Notes: generated from the letters alone by a model not told the origin. A stretch of 63,611 nt of DNA from Synechococcus sp. CCY 0621 (GCF_019038465.1 NZ_JAFKRH010000009.1:1-63611), one strand, 5' to 3'; numbered from the stretch's first letter, positions 15,707 to 25,842 are shown. Program-made: numbers and translations.

Positions 15707-17836
15707 TCAGACCGCCGCCGGCTCCTGCTGCTCCACGCCCCGCAGGGTCAGGTTGATGCGGCCGCGGTTGTCGATCTCCCGCACCCGCACCGTCACCTGG
15801 TCGCCGACGTTGACGACGTCTTCGACCTTCTCGACCCGCGATTCCGACAGCTGGGAGATGTGGATCATCCCCTCCTTGCCGGGCAGGATCTCCACGAAGG
15901 CACCGATCGGGATCACCCGGGTGACCGAACCGTTGAAGACTTCCCCTTCGCTGACGCGACGGGTGAGGCCCTCGATGATGCGCTGGGCCTCTTCGGCGGC
16001 GGCGCCGTCATGGCTGGCGATCGTGACGATGCCGCCGTCCTCGATGTCGATCTTGGTGTTGGTGCGCTCGGTGATGCCCTTGATGGTGCGGCCGCCGGGG
16101 CCGATCACGGTGCCGATCAGTTCCGGATCGATGCGGAAGCTGAGCAGGCGCGGGGCGTGGGGGGAGAGGGTGTCGCGGGGCTTGTCGATGGCCTCGAGCA
16201 TCTTGCCGAGGATGTGCAGCCGGGCCGGGCGGGCCTGGTTGATCGCTTCGGCGACGGTCTTGATCGCCAGGCCGCTGATCTTCATGTCCATCTGCAGGGC
16301 GGTGATGCCCTTCTCGGTACCGGCCACCTTGAAATCCATGTCGCCGAGGAAGTCCTCGATGCCCTGGATGTCGGTGAGGATGCGCACCTCGTCGCCTTCC
16401 TTGATCAGACCCATGGCGGCGCCGCTCACGGGGGCGGCCAGGGGCACGCCGGCATCCATCAGGGCCAGGGTGCTGCCGCACACCGAACCCATCGAGGTGG
16501 AGCCGTTGGAGCTGAGGCACTCTGACACCACGCGCAGCACGTAGGGGAAGCTCTCCTTCGAGGGCAGCACCGGAATCAGGGCCCGCTCGGCCAGGGCGCC
16601 GTGGCCGATCTCGCGGCGACCGGGGGAGCGCATCGGCCGGGTCTCACCCACCGAGTAGGGAGGGAAGTTGTAGTGGTGCAGGTAGGTCTTCTCGCTGATG
16701 GGGTTGAGATCGTCCATCTCCTGGGCATCGCTCGGGGTGCCGAGGGTGGCGCAGGAGAGCACCTGGGTGAGCCCACGCTGGAACAGGCCCGAGCCATGCA
16801 CGCGCTTGGGCAGCACGCTCACGGCCGCCTGAATCGGGCGCACCTCATCGAGGTTGCGGCCATCCACCCGCTTGCCTTCGACAACGATCTGCTGACGCAT
16901 CAGCTTTTTGGTGAGGCTCTTGTAGGAGTTGCCCAGCAACTTGCTGTTGCTGCTCACAGCCACCTTGATCGGATCCTCCCCGTTTAGGGCGGCGATCTTC
17001 TCGCCCACCTCGGCCTTGATGGCGTCGAGCTTCTCGTCCCGTTCGGCCTTGGTCTGCTCGAAGTGCTTGAGCACCTCACTGATGCCCTGGGCGCATTCCT
17101 TCTCCAGGAAGCTGGGCAGGGTGGGATCGTCGCTGCGCTCTTCCGGCAGAACCTGCTCGATGCCCAGCTCCTTGAGCAGGGCCAGCTGGGCGCGGATCAG
17201 CTCGCCCACGGCTTCGTAGCCGAAATCGATCGCCTCGATCACGTCCTGTTCGGGCAGCTGGTTGGCACCCGCTTCCACCATCACCACGCCGGAGGGCGTG
17301 CCGGCCACCACCAGATCCAGTTCGCTGCGTTCGATCTCGCGGAAGCTGGGGTTGAGCACGAAGTCGTCACCCAGCAGGCCCACCCGCACGGCGGCCATCG
17401 GGCCCATGAAGGGGATCTTGGCCAGCAGGGTGGCCATCGAGGCGCCGGTGACGGCGAGCACATCGGGCGGGACCCGCTCATCCAGGGACATGCAGGTGGC
17501 GACGATCTGAAGGTCGTCGCGCAGCCAGCCCGGGAACAGGGGCCGCATCGGCCGGTCGATCAGGCGACAGGTGAGGATGGCCCGCTCGGGGGGGCGGGCC
17601 TCACGACGGAAGAAACTGCCGGGGATGCGCCCGGCGGCGTAGAGACGCTCTTCGTAATCGCAGATCAGGGGCAGGAAATCGATGCCCTCCCGGCCTTTCG
17701 AGCGGGTGGCGGTGACCAGGATCGACGTATCGCCGCATTCCACCATTACCGAGCCCCCGGCCTGGGGCGCAAATCGGCCGCTGGTCAGCCGGATCTCCCG
17801 ACCATCGAAGGAGATCGACTGAGTGTGTCCTTGCAC
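15707..17836 (-). CDS. pnp: Polyribonucleotide nucleotidyltransferase (PNPase)
   Basis: 709 residues, full length. Two RNase PH cores ([17 protein letters not shown] at the start; the second near [18 protein letters not shown]), a KH domain ([15 protein letters not shown]) and an S1 domain at the C-terminus ([20 protein letters not shown]). Degrades RNA 3' to 5' with phosphate and can add tails. GTG start at 17836. Lies downstream of rpsN on the same strand, with a hairpin between. Confidence 0.98.
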   Translation of the reverse strand: MQGHTQSISFDGREIRLTSGRFAPQAGGSVMVECGDTSILVTATRSKGREGIDFLPLICDYEERLYAAGRIPGSFFRREARPPERAILTCRLIDRPMRPLFPGWLRDDLQIVATCMSLDERVPPDVLAVTGASMATLLAKIPFMGPMAAVRVGLLGDDFVLNPSFREIERSELDLVVAGTPSGVVMVEAGANQLPEQDVIEAIDFGYEAVGELIRAQLALLKELGIEQVLPEERSDDPTLPSFLEKECAQGISEVLKHFEQTKAERDEKLDAIKAEVGEKIAALNGEDPIKVAVSSNSKLLGNSYKSLTKKLMRQQIVVEGKRVDGRNLDEVRPIQAAVSVLPKRVHGSGLFQRGLTQVLSCATLGTPSDAQEMDDLNPISEKTYLHHYNFPPYSVGETRPMRSPGRREIGHGALAERALIPVLPSKESFPYVLRVVSECLSSNGSTSMGSVCGSTLALMDAGVPLAAPVSGAAMGLIKEGDEVRILTDIQGIEDFLGDMDFKVAGTEKGITALQMDMKISGLAIKTVAEAINQARPARLHILGKMLEAIDKPRDTLSPHAPRLLSFRIDPELIGTVIGPGGRTIKGITERTNTKIDIEDGGIVTIASHDGAAAEEAQRIIEGLTRRVSEGEVFNGSVTRVIPIGAFVEILPGKEGMIHISQLSESRVEKVEDVVNVGDQVTVRVREIDNRGRINLTLRGVEQQEPAAV

Positions 17837-17895
17837 TGGGCGTTATGTCCGTTTTGTTGTCACGCACCATTCTCGCATCCGCCCCCGCCCGGCCA

Positions 17896-17921
17896 TGAAG
17901 AAGGCGCCCTTGTGGGGCGCC
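17896..17921 (-). terminator. Terminator-like hairpin after rpsN
   Basis: Seven-base stem GGCGCCC/GGGCGCC with a five-base loop, followed on the minus strand by a broken T-run (TTCTTC). It may stop or attenuate transcription from rpsN into pnp. Confidence 0.6.
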
Positions 17922-17967
17922 TGCTGCGACCGAAAGCCGTTGCGGTGAAAGGGCCGAAGCCCCCGGC

Positions 17968-18270
17968 TCACCAGCTGGACTTGACCACGCCGGGGAGTTC
18001 ACCCTTATGGGCCCGCTCGCGCAGCTGGTTGCGGCAGAGACCGAAATCGCGGTAGTAGCCGCGGGGCTTGCCGGTGGCCCAGCAACGGTTGCGGATGCGG
18101 TTGGGGGCGCTGTTGCGGGGCAGCGACTGCAGCTTGCGGTGAATCTCCAGGCGCTCCATCGGATCGCCGGCCGCATCGAAGGCCTCCTTGAGGGCGGCAC
18201 GGCGCGTCGCGAAACGCTCCACGATCTTGCGGCGCTTGACGTCACGCGCGATCATCGACTTCTTCGCCAT
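17968..18270 (-). CDS. rpsN: 30S ribosomal protein S14
   Basis: 100 residues, the long Zn-independent form of S14: [10 protein letters not shown] at the start, [19 protein letters not shown] and the C-terminal [11 protein letters not shown]. Binds the 3' major domain of 16S rRNA. It stands apart from the large S10/spc operons, between nth and pnp. Confidence 0.98.
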   Translation of the reverse strand: MAKKSMIARDVKRRKIVERFATRRAALKEAFDAAGDPMERLEIHRKLQSLPRNSAPNRIRNRCWATGKPRGYYRDFGLCRNQLRERAHKGELPGVVKSSW

Positions 18271-18305
18271 GCGGCCGGAGGAGGGGGAAACTTCAGCCTG
18301 TCACC

Positions 18306-18956
18306 TTACCTCTTGGCCGGATGGCTGGGGCAGAGGTCGGCGAGGCCGCAGCCCTGACAGCGGGGTTTGCGGGCCCCACAGACGGCCCGGCCGTGGAAGA
18401 TCAGCCGGATCGAGAGGGTTTCCCATTCGGGCCTGGGCACCAGCTTCATCAGGTCGGGTTCGATCCGCTTCGGGTCGGTGTGGCGGGTGAGCCCGAGCCG
18501 GTGGGCCAGCCGCTTCACGTGGGTGTCCACCGTGACGCCGGCGTTGATGCCGAAGGCGTGGGCCAGCACCACATTGGCGGTCTTGCGGGCCACCCCCGGC
18601 AGGGGCAGCAGCTCCTGCATCGAGGCGGGCACGGCGCCGCCGTGGTGTTCCATCAGCAGCCGCGAGGCGGCCACGATGTGCTTCGCCTTGTTGCGGTAGA
18701 AGCCGGTGGACTGCACGTAGGGTTCCACCGCCTCACTCTCGACGGCGGCGGCGGCGGCGGCATCGGGGAAGCGCTCGAACAGGGCCGGCGTGACCTTGTT
18801 GACCCGCTCGTCGGTGCACTGGGCCGAGAGCATGGTGGCCACCAGCAGCTCCCAGGGGGTGCGCCAGTCGAGGGAGCAGGTGGCGTCGGGATAGAGCTCG
18901 CCGAGCCGCTCAAGGATCAGCGGCGCCCGGGTCCGGGGGCTGGGAAAGCGGGGCAC
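18306..18956 (-). CDS. nth: Endonuclease III
   Basis: 216 residues. The helix-hairpin-helix (LPGVARKTANVVL), the catalytic Asp in VDTHVKRLAHRLG and a C-x6-C-x2-C-x5-C iron-sulfur cluster motif at the C-terminus are all present. Removes oxidised pyrimidines and nicks abasic sites. GTG start at 18956, one base after the rseP stop, so it is co-transcribed with rseP. Confidence 0.97.
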   Translation of the reverse strand: MPRFPSPRTRAPLILERLGELYPDATCSLDWRTPWELLVATMLSAQCTDERVNKVTPALFERFPDAAAAAAVESEAVEPYVQSTGFYRNKAKHIVAASRLLMEHHGGAVPASMQELLPLPGVARKTANVVLAHAFGINAGVTVDTHVKRLAHRLGLTRHTDPKRIEPDLMKLVPRPEWETLSIRLIFHGRAVCGARKPRCQGCGLADLCPSHPAKR

Positions 18957-18957
18957 C

Positions 18958-20046
18958 TCAGCGGCTGAGCAGCTGCTGGATGGCGGGCAGCTGGCTGGTG
19001 TCCTTGACGATCAGCACCAGGGAGAGGCCCACCAGGAAGACGAAGCCCGACTGCATGAAGGCCATCTGGTAGCGGTCGGCCAGGGGGCGGCCCCGCAGAG
19101 CTTCGAGAAGGAGCAGGGCGAACTGGCCGCCGTCGAGCAGGGGCAGGGGCAGGGCGTTGAGCACCGCCAGGTTGATCGAGATCAGGGCGGTGAACAGGAA
19201 CAGGCTGCTGCCCCCCTGGCTGGCCAGGGACGCCCCCATCTCAACGATCTTCACCGGGCCCGACACCTGGGGGGCGGTTTCGCCGAAGTGGGTGATCAGG
19301 GTGCCGAAGCCTTCCACGGTGCGGCGGGTGAGGGCCACGAAGTCGTGGTTGGCCTGCAGGATCGGCTCGATCGGGCTGGTGGCGGCTCGGAAGGATTCGC
19401 TGCCGTTGGGCTGCAGCTGGGCGCCGATGCGGCCGATGCCGCCGCTGTCGCTTGGGGTGAGGGGCAGGGTGACCGTCGTGCCGTTGCGGTCGGCCTGCAG
19501 GCGCAGGGTGCGGCCGGGGGCGTCCTTGATGCGGCCCACCAGGGCCATCACGGCCTCCTGGCCGCCGGCCAGCGGCGTGCCATCCACCGCCACAATGCGG
19601 TCGCCGGGCTGGAGGCCGGAGCCCGCAGCCGCCTGGCCGGGCTGCACGGCGGCCACCACCACGCCGGGGGTGGCGCTGAAGCCGGAGGGGATGCCCAGCA
19701 CCAACCCCTGGGCCAGCAGCACACTCCAGGCCAGCAGCAGGTTGGCGATCACGCCGGCGGCGATCACCAGGGCCCGCTGGGCCAGGGGCCGGTTGCGCAT
19801 CAGGTCGGGATCATCGGCGGGGATGGTGCTGTCCTCCTCGTCGTCGGGGAAGGACACAAAGCCCCCCAGGGGGATGGCCCGCAGGGCGAACAGCACGCCG
19901 CGCCGCCGCCGCTGGATCAGGGCCGGACCGAAGCCGATCGAGAAGCCACTGACGCGGATGCCCTGCCAGGTGGCGGCGAAGAAGTGGCCGGCCTCGTGCA
20001 CCAGGATCAGGCCCGCCAGGATCGCCAACGCCGTCAGTACACCCAT
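18958..20046 (-). CDS. rseP: Site-2 zinc metalloprotease (RseP family)
   Basis: 362 residues. The first helix carries the zinc motif VHEAGHFF; the second metal ligand is in LPLPLLDGGQ; a single PDZ domain lies between (PGVVVAAVQPGQAAAGSGLQPGD). Performs intramembrane cleavage of signalling proteins such as anti-sigma factors. The ATG at 20046 gives the normal N-terminus; the frame is open further upstream but without similarity. Confidence 0.95.
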   Translation of the reverse strand: MGVLTALAILAGLILVHEAGHFFAATWQGIRVSGFSIGFGPALIQRRRRGVLFALRAIPLGGFVSFPDDEEDSTIPADDPDLMRNRPLAQRALVIAAGVIANLLLAWSVLLAQGLVLGIPSGFSATPGVVVAAVQPGQAAAGSGLQPGDRIVAVDGTPLAGGQEAVMALVGRIKDAPGRTLRLQADRNGTTVTLPLTPSDSGGIGRIGAQLQPNGSESFRAATSPIEPILQANHDFVALTRRTVEGFGTLITHFGETAPQVSGPVKIVEMGASLASQGGSSLFLFTALISINLAVLNALPLPLLDGGQFALLLLEALRGRPLADRYQMAFMQSGFVFLVGLSLVLIVKDTSQLPAIQQLLSR

Positions 20047-20187
20047 TCCGTCTCCCGGTTCCGTTGGCCTCATTCTGCGGGAACCACCCCGGCACTGCGG
20101 TGGGGGGAGCACCGGCTGCGGCAGCACCGGCCATGACACTGGCGACCTGCCCGGATAGTCTGTGCGAATTGATCGGGTGGCGATTGC

Positions 20188-20583
20188 GTGTCTGAGGATC
20201 GGCTGCAAAACGCCCCCGACGGTGAACCGAACGCTGGGGACCTGAGACAGTCCCTGCGGCATTCCCTACCGCCGGGTGTTTCCGCAAGTCTGAGAACCCT
20301 TTCAGGTCGGCTTGCCTATGTCACCGTGACGGATCTCAGCCGTTCTGGAGCCTGCGTGATCCGTCGCGGCGGGATCGAACTGGATCCCAACGAAAATGTT
20401 GTTCTCGATTTCTCCGATGGCGAGTTGAACCTCGATCTTTCGGTTCCTTCCCAGGTGCAATGGGTCAAGGAGAAGAACTACAACACCGAAATCGGACTGC
20501 GCTTCCTGACGGGGCCGCTGTTGCCCGGAACCATGCTTGACCAGTACCTCGACCAGCCGCTGGCTGCCCGGGAGGGCTCCTAG
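20188..20583 (+). CDS. PilZ-domain protein
   Basis: 131 residues, GTG start. The PilZ motif DLSRSGACVIRRGG and the following barrel strands (VQWVKEKNYNTEIGLRF) are clear, with an Arg before the domain (LRHSLPPGV). Same architecture as the protein at 586-924, suggesting paralogues. Its last four bases overlap the end of serS on the other strand. A putative c-di-GMP effector of unknown target. Confidence 0.75.
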   Translation: MSEDRLQNAPDGEPNAGDLRQSLRHSLPPGVSASLRTLSGRLAYVTVTDLSRSGACVIRRGGIELDPNENVVLDFSDGELNLDLSVPSQVQWVKEKNYNTEIGLRFLTGPLLPGTMLDQYLDQPLAAREGS

Positions 20584-21872
20584 GGGGAGCCGGCAACCAG
20601 TCGGTCCGCACCGACGTAGGCAACAAGCGCCTGCGGCAGCCTCACGCTTCCGTCCGCCTGCTGGCCGGCCTCCAGCAGGGCCGCCATGGTGCGGCCCACG
20701 GCCAGGCCACTGCCGTTGAGGGTGTGCAGCAGGCGGGTCTGCTTGCCGTCCCGGAAACGGATCGAGGCCCGGCGGGCCTGGAAATCGCCGCAGGTGCTGC
20801 AGCTGGAGATTTCCCGGTAGGTGCCGGCCCCCGCCAGCCACACCTCCAGGTCGTAGGTGCGAACGGCGGAGAAGCCCAGATCGCCGGTGCACAGCTCCAG
20901 GCGCCGGTAGGGCAGCTCCAGAGCCTCGAGGATCGCTTCGGCATCCAAGGTGAGCTGCTCGTGGGCCGCTTCCGAGTCCTCGGGGCGGCAGAACCAGTAG
21001 AGCTCCACCTTGTTGAACTGGTGCAGGCGGATCAGGCCCCGGGTGTCGCGGCCATAGGAGCCGGCCTCACGGCGGAAGCAGGGGGTGTAGGCGGCGTACT
21101 TCAGCGGCAGCTGCTCGGCGCTGAGCACCTCACCGCGGTGCAGGGAGGTGAGCGGCACCTCGGCGGTGGGGGTGAGCCAGAGGTCGTCCTCGGCGCAGCG
21201 GAAGCTTTCCTCGGCGAACTTCGGCAGCTGGCCGGAGGCGGTGAGGCTGGCGGTGTTGACCAGGATCGGCGGCAGCACCTCGGTGTAGCCGCGCTTGGCA
21301 TGGTGATCGAGCATGAAGCTGATCAGGGCCCGCTCCAGCCTTGCCCCCTGGCCCAGCAGGGTCACGAAACGGCTCTGGGCGATGCGCACCGAGCGCTCGG
21401 TGTCAACGATGCCCAGCCGCTCAGCGATCTGCCAATGCTCCTGGAGCTGCTCGCCGCCGGCGGGGAGTCGCGGCGTGCCCCAGCGCTTCAGCTCGACGTT
21501 GTCCGCCTCGCTGCGGCCGGTGGGGCAGAGGGGCGAGGGCAGGTTGGGCAACACCATCAGCTGCTCCAGCAGCTGCGCCTCGATCCCCTTCTCCTGCTCC
21601 TCCAGCGCCGCCACCTGCTGCTTGATGCGGTTGCCCTGCTCCCGCAGTTCTTTCACCTCCTCGCCGCCGGGGGCGGCTCCGGCCCTGATCCGCTCGCCCA
21701 CCTCGCGGCCGATGCGGTTGCCTTCCGCCTGCAGCTCGCTGCGTTGCTGCTCCAGGTCGCGGGCCTGCAGGGCCAGTTGCTGCAGGCCGGAAAGGTCGGT
21801 GGCCAGGCCGCGCCGCGCCAGGGGGGCGGTGATCAGCGTCGGGTCGTTGCGCAGCAGGCGCTGATCCAGCAC
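20580..21872 (-). CDS. serS: Seryl-tRNA synthetase
   Basis: 430 residues, full length. N-terminal coiled-coil arm (residues 30-100, repeated Glu/Gln-rich heptads) and a class II core: motif 2 FRREAGSYGRDTRGLIRLHQF and motif 3 LNGSGLAVGRTMAALLE. GTG start at 21872. Charges tRNA-Ser and tRNA-Sec type substrates with serine. Confidence 0.98.
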   Translation of the reverse strand: MLDQRLLRNDPTLITAPLARRGLATDLSGLQQLALQARDLEQQRSELQAEGNRIGREVGERIRAGAAPGGEEVKELREQGNRIKQQVAALEEQEKGIEAQLLEQLMVLPNLPSPLCPTGRSEADNVELKRWGTPRLPAGGEQLQEHWQIAERLGIVDTERSVRIAQSRFVTLLGQGARLERALISFMLDHHAKRGYTEVLPPILVNTASLTASGQLPKFAEESFRCAEDDLWLTPTAEVPLTSLHRGEVLSAEQLPLKYAAYTPCFRREAGSYGRDTRGLIRLHQFNKVELYWFCRPEDSEAAHEQLTLDAEAILEALELPYRRLELCTGDLGFSAVRTYDLEVWLAGAGTYREISSCSTCGDFQARRASIRFRDGKQTRLLHTLNGSGLAVGRTMAALLEAGQQADGSVRLPQALVAYVGADRLVAGSP

Positions 21873-21898
21873 GGGAAGCCCATCGTCTTGGGGGCAGC

Positions 21899-22429
21899 CT
21901 ACGGACCAGGCGTTCGCTCCAGCACCTGGCGATCGCAGAGGCTGTAGGCCTGGGCGGCGGTGGGCATCAGATCCATGCCGTTGCGGATCTCCGGCGGCAA
22001 CAGCCGCTCCAGTTCCGCCAGCGCGGCGTCGTAGGTCTGCTGGGCGGTGCGGACCGCCTCGCTCCCGGGGGCATAGCGCTTGGAGGCCACCATCAGGGGC
22101 TTGGCGGCGTTGGTCAGGCGGGCCGAGGCCGACCGCACGTCGTCCTGGTGCAACAGGCAGTAGCGGTAGCGATCGATCGGCGCCGCAGGTGGCGGAGCCG
22201 CCGCCACCACTGGGGGGGGGGACGGGGCCGGCGGATTCTTCAGCTCCTCAATGGCCGCGTCGAGGCAGGCGGCATTGCGTTGCAAGGCCTGCTCGGGGGT
22301 GGCGGCGCTTTCGGCCTGACTGCGGCAGGCAGCCCGCTGCTCGGCGCTCACCACCACCGGGGTCCGCTGGCAGCCGATCAGCAGCAGGGGCAGCAGCAGA
22401 GCCAGCAGGGCAGCAGGCGGACGGCGCAT
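21899..22429 (-). CDS. Lipoprotein of pilin operon A
   Basis: 176 residues with a lipoprotein signal (LLPLLLIGC, Cys about residue 20). The mature part contains paired Cys, a Pro-rich stretch, and a conserved C-terminal block (RYRYCLLHQ ... LERLLPPEIRNGMDLMP). The protein at 35756-36292 is a clear paralogue. It is the last gene of a minus-strand operon of four prepilin-like genes. By context it may help assemble or anchor the minor pilins at the outer membrane; no known pilot protein is recognised. Confidence 0.8.
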   Translation of the reverse strand: MRRPPAALLALLLPLLLIGCQRTPVVVSAEQRAACRSQAESAATPEQALQRNAACLDAAIEELKNPPAPSPPPVVAAAPPPAAPIDRYRYCLLHQDDVRSASARLTNAAKPLMVASKRYAPGSEAVRTAQQTYDAALAELERLLPPEIRNGMDLMPTAAQAYSLCDRQVLERTPGP

Positions 22430-22440
22430 CAGAAGGGCGT

Positions 22441-22980
22441 TCAGGGGTAGCTGGACGTGCGCGAGCGGCTGGAGCTGGACAGCCCGGTGAAGGACGCTCC
22501 CAGGGCATCGCTGAGGGCCAGGGTGTAGGCGGGCTCGCGGCTGTTGGTGATCGTGGGGGCGAAGGCCTCCACGTTGGTGAGCAGCACCGAAGCGACGTTG
22601 GCGGTGCCGGGGGTGAGATTCAAGGTGCCGTTGTCGTTGATCGGCGGGCCTGTCCTTGTGATGGTTCGTGACCCGGCGTCAAAGGCGTAGGTGATCGTCT
22701 GACCGCCCGCGAGCGTGAGGGTGAGGGAGGTGCCGGAAACAGCCGTTGCCGAGGCGGATTCGGTGATCTCCGTTTCGAGCAGATGGTTGATGCGACCCCA
22801 GTGGTCCTGCAGGCGCCGGACCGATTCCTGCTGAGCGGAGACCCGGATCTGGGTCACCATCACATTGCTGCCGGTGGCGAAGATCACGCCCGTTATCACC
22901 GAGGCGATCAGCAATTCGACCAGGGTGAAGCCCCGGTGCCCATGGGGGCGGCGTCGGTGGCGGGTGTTGCGGTGGTTCAT
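22441..22980 (-). CDS. PilW-like minor pilin, operon A
   Basis: 179 residues. Type IV prepilin leader ending in Gly followed by FTLVELLIASVITGVI, with Glu5, and a basic leader peptide. The globular part contains RTGPPINDNGTLN, also found in the operon B paralogue. The ATG at 22980 is used; the frame extends upstream without similarity. Would be processed by PilD and inserted at the pilus tip complex. Confidence 0.8.
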   Translation of the reverse strand: MNHRNTRHRRRPHGHRGFTLVELLIASVITGVIFATGSNVMVTQIRVSAQQESVRRLQDHWGRINHLLETEITESASATAVSGTSLTLTLAGGQTITYAFDAGSRTITRTGPPINDNGTLNLTPGTANVASVLLTNVEAFAPTITNSREPAYTLALSDALGASFTGLSSSSRSRTSSYP

Positions 22981-22984
22981 GGCT

Positions 22985-23572
22985 TCAGAGGGTTCCGCCG
23001 TAGCTGTTGTCGGGGCAGGTGCCATCGCTGGAGTTGCTGGCGCCGACGCTGATCAGGCCGAGGCCTTCGGAGATGCGGACGCAACGCTTGGGTCCGGTGG
23101 TGCCTGCCAGGGAGATCTCGATCACGAGTGGGTTGGCGAGCTGGGTGTTGGAGGCTGCGGCGTTGACCGTGCCGCGGGGGGTGAACTTGAAGCTGGTGCT
23201 GCCGCCCGGGGCAATCACATAGGTGGAGGAGCCCATGGTTCCGCTGATCTGGAGCGGCTGGCCGGTCAGGCAGTTGTTGGCGATGGATGGATTGGCCACA
23301 ACAGCGTTGGAGAGCAGTTCGGACGCGGTGCCGAGGGTGGCGCCGGCCGCCAGGCTGCCGCCGCTGATGCTCACCTGGCAGGCATTGCCTTTGAGTGAGG
23401 TGCGCCGCACCGTTTCCAGCCAGCCGGCCAGTTCAGTCGCCACCGCGTTCACCCGCTCGCGGCGCCATTCATTGCCGGAGGCGGAGATTCCAACGGCAGA
23501 GAGGATGCCCACGGCCGCCACGACCATGGTGAGTTCGATCAGGCTGAAACCGGCATTGGAGGGGTGTTTCAT
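22985..23572 (-). CDS. GspH/FimT-like minor pilin, operon A
   Basis: 195 residues. Leader MKHPSNAG, then FSLIELTMVVAAVGILSAV. The stretch NEWRRERVNAVATELAGWLETVRR is characteristic of GspH/FimT pseudopilins, followed by a beta-rich domain with a Cys pair. Its start overlaps the stop of the PilV-like gene (TGATG), so translation is coupled. Confidence 0.85.
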   Translation of the reverse strand: MKHPSNAGFSLIELTMVVAAVGILSAVGISASGNEWRRERVNAVATELAGWLETVRRTSLKGNACQVSISGGSLAAGATLGTASELLSNAVVANPSIANNCLTGQPLQISGTMGSSTYVIAPGGSTSFKFTPRGTVNAAASNTQLANPLVIEISLAGTTGPKRCVRISEGLGLISVGASNSSDGTCPDNSYGGTL

Positions 23573-24165
23573 CAGGGGCACCAGGCGACGGTGGTGGGAA
23601 CGAGGGTGACCCGGCGCAGAACTTCACCGCTCGTGCTGTTGGTGTAGGTGATCGTGTAGCGGTGCAGGTTGCGCGTGACGTTGGTACCGAATTCGCTGAT
23701 GGTCTGCTGTCCCTGGTTGTTGGGGTTGATGGTGTAAGCGATGCCGGCCGTTGTCAGGTTTGAGGGAGCGGAGCCGATATCGGCCACCAGCTGGGTGATC
23801 AGACTCGTGGAGTTGCACAGGGCCTCAAAGCTGTTGCCGGCGGTGCTGTTGCCCGTGGCGGCCGTGGAGGTGGGTGAGGGGAAGAAGTCGTTCTTGCCGA
23901 GCTCCACGGTTCCGAGGCTGGTGCAGGTGCCGGAGCTGCAGGTGTAGCGGTCGTTGTGCCGCCGCACCCGGGCCAGATCCGTGTCCACCAGGGCTTGCTG
24001 GCGATAGCGCGCCGTCGCCGCCGCAGAACTGCGGTTGGACTCCACGAAGAGGACGGAGGTGCCGGTGAGGGCCAGCACCAGCAGCACCGATGACACCATC
24101 AGTTCCACCAGGGAGAAGCCGTTGGCCGGGCGGCGACGCTTGGCGGTGGGAGGGGAACGTTTCAC
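23572..24165 (-). CDS. PilV-like minor pilin, operon A
   Basis: 197 residues, GTG start. Basic leader ending in Gly, then FSLVELMVSSVLLVLAL. Cys pairs RYTCSSGTCTS and a C-terminal VAWCP. Paralogue at 37414-37995 ends VSWCP. The second gene of the operon, seven bases after the PilX-like gene. Confidence 0.8.
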   Translation of the reverse strand: MKRSPPTAKRRRPANGFSLVELMVSSVLLVLALTGTSVLFVESNRSSAAATARYRQQALVDTDLARVRRHNDRYTCSSGTCTSLGTVELGKNDFFPSPTSTAATGNSTAGNSFEALCNSTSLITQLVADIGSAPSNLTTAGIAYTINPNNQGQQTISEFGTNVTRNLHRYTITYTNSTSGEVLRRVTLVPTTVAWCP

Positions 24166-24171
24166 GGCGGC

Positions 24172-25803
24172 TCAGGAATAGGTGAGGCGCTTGACGGCTC
24201 GGGTGACGTAATCAATGACAAAGGATTCGTAGAAAGAATCATCGCTGCCGCAGAACTTCATCAGGCTGCAGACGCTTTCCACATCACTTGGAGAAATCGT
24301 GACGGTGATATTGCCGTTGGCCCTGAAATCGTTTGTCCAGATCACCCCCTTGAAATCCGGTGTGCCGCCCATTTCGATGTTGCCGAGCGGGAAGTACAGG
24401 AACATGCTCTGGGAGGCGCCGTTGCCGTTGCCGAGATCCAGGAACTGGGCGCCGCAGGGGGCGGGGGCCCCTGGGGCGCAGCCGAACAGGGCCAGGTCGG
24501 CGGCGCGTGGGGCCCCCTGGGTGGTGGTGGTGCAGGTGATGGCACCGACATTGGAATCGCACTGGAAGATGCCCGAGGATCCATTCCCCCGCGTGACGCT
24601 CTTCTGGCCACTGGTGGAGGCGTTGGGGAAGTGCAACCGCACTGGGATTGAACTGTCAGCAGTGGTCCCACTGGTGTCAAAAAACAGCTCAACGTTGTTG
24701 CTGGTGCTGAGGCGGTTGAGGCTGCAGGAGATCGTCTGGAAGGTGCCTGGGGGCGAGGCGCCACCGTTGACATCCTCCCGGGTGCAGAGCGTGTTCCAGG
24801 GGGCCGGCCAGCTGGCGAAATTGCGGCTGGCCAGGGTCAGGTCGCTGCTCACCGTCACGTTGCAGCTGGCCGGTGGCGAGGCGCTGCGGCAGGTGGTGTT
24901 GGCGGTGGGCAGGGGGGGAGGCAGGTTGATGTCGACCACGTTCACGCTGGTTCTGGAGAGGCCGTCGACGCAGCCCGATGGGCTGGTGGCGATGCAGGTG
25001 ACCGGATCGACGTTGAGGTTGTAGGCGCCTCCGGAGATCACCAGATCGCCGGTGTTGTCATCCGCGGCCCCGGCGATGAAGCCGAAGCCCGGGGCCAGGG
25101 CGCAGCGGCGGATGTCGTTACCGAAGGCATTGCCCAGGCCGCGCAGGCTGCGGTCGAGGCACTTGGGCACCACCTCCAGGGTCTGCTGCAGGGTGCTGGT
25201 GGCCACGACCGACCCGCCGCGCAGGGCGAAACCGCGCACGGTGAGGGTGAGTTCACCGGTGCGGGGAGCCACGGCGGCGGCACCGCTCATGGGGTTGGCC
25301 AGCGTGCCCTGCCTGACGAGGGCGGCCGTGGCTCCGGAGCAATCCACGTCCACCAGTCGCCAGCGCTGCTGGGAGCCATCGCCGACGTTGAGCGTCTGGG
25401 CGGTGGGGATCGCGTTGCTGGTGGGGAAGGTGGTGCCGATGTTGGCGAAGGCCCGCCCATCCACCACCTTGATGGCGTTGTTGGCGGCGATGGCGGTCGG
25501 CGTGGCCGTCTCCAGCAGGCAGGCGTTGACCAGGAGCTGGCGGTTGCGGTGGCGGTTGAGCTCACTGACCACGGCCGCCATGCCGATGTCGGCCGCGGCC
25601 TTGGCGTCGCGACTCTGGCTCTGATAGGCGGAGGCCAACTCGGCCATGCTGGATCGGTTCGAGATGGCCAGACTGCCGAGCAGCACCGCCATGACGATCA
25701 GGAGCGTCGCCGCCATCGATCCCCGCGAACCGGGGCGACGCCGGAGGTGGCTTGCGGTTTTGGAAAAGTCCGCCAGTGTGCGGAGAAGCAGTTTGCTTGT
25801 CAT
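24172..25803 (-). CDS. PilX-like large minor pilin, operon A
   Basis: 543 residues, first gene of operon A. One N-terminal membrane helix (GSMAATLLIVMAVLLGSLAI), lacking a Glu5, as in PilX-type proteins. This is followed by a helical neck (AYQSQSRDAKAAADIGMAAVVSEL) and a large beta-rich, Cys-containing domain. ATG at 25803 with GGAGG nine bases upstream. Unusually large for a PilX-like protein, so it may carry an adhesive or tip function; this is inference. Confidence 0.75.
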   Translation of the reverse strand: MTSKLLLRTLADFSKTASHLRRRPGSRGSMAATLLIVMAVLLGSLAISNRSSMAELASAYQSQSRDAKAAADIGMAAVVSELNRHRNRQLLVNACLLETATPTAIAANNAIKVVDGRAFANIGTTFPTSNAIPTAQTLNVGDGSQQRWRLVDVDCSGATAALVRQGTLANPMSGAAAVAPRTGELTLTVRGFALRGGSVVATSTLQQTLEVVPKCLDRSLRGLGNAFGNDIRRCALAPGFGFIAGAADDNTGDLVISGGAYNLNVDPVTCIATSPSGCVDGLSRTSVNVVDINLPPPLPTANTTCRSASPPASCNVTVSSDLTLASRNFASWPAPWNTLCTREDVNGGASPPGTFQTISCSLNRLSTSNNVELFFDTSGTTADSSIPVRLHFPNASTSGQKSVTRGNGSSGIFQCDSNVGAITCTTTTQGAPRAADLALFGCAPGAPAPCGAQFLDLGNGNGASQSMFLYFPLGNIEMGGTPDFKGVIWTNDFRANGNITVTISPSDVESVCSLMKFCGSDDSFYESFVIDYVTRAVKRLTYS

Positions 25804-25842
25804 CGCTTCCAACCTCCGCCAGCAGGGCCAAGAATCTCTGTC

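Noticed and set aside
20724-21947. 407-codon frame antisense to serS
   Set aside because: Leu/Gly/Gln-rich shadow; serS is complete on the other strand.
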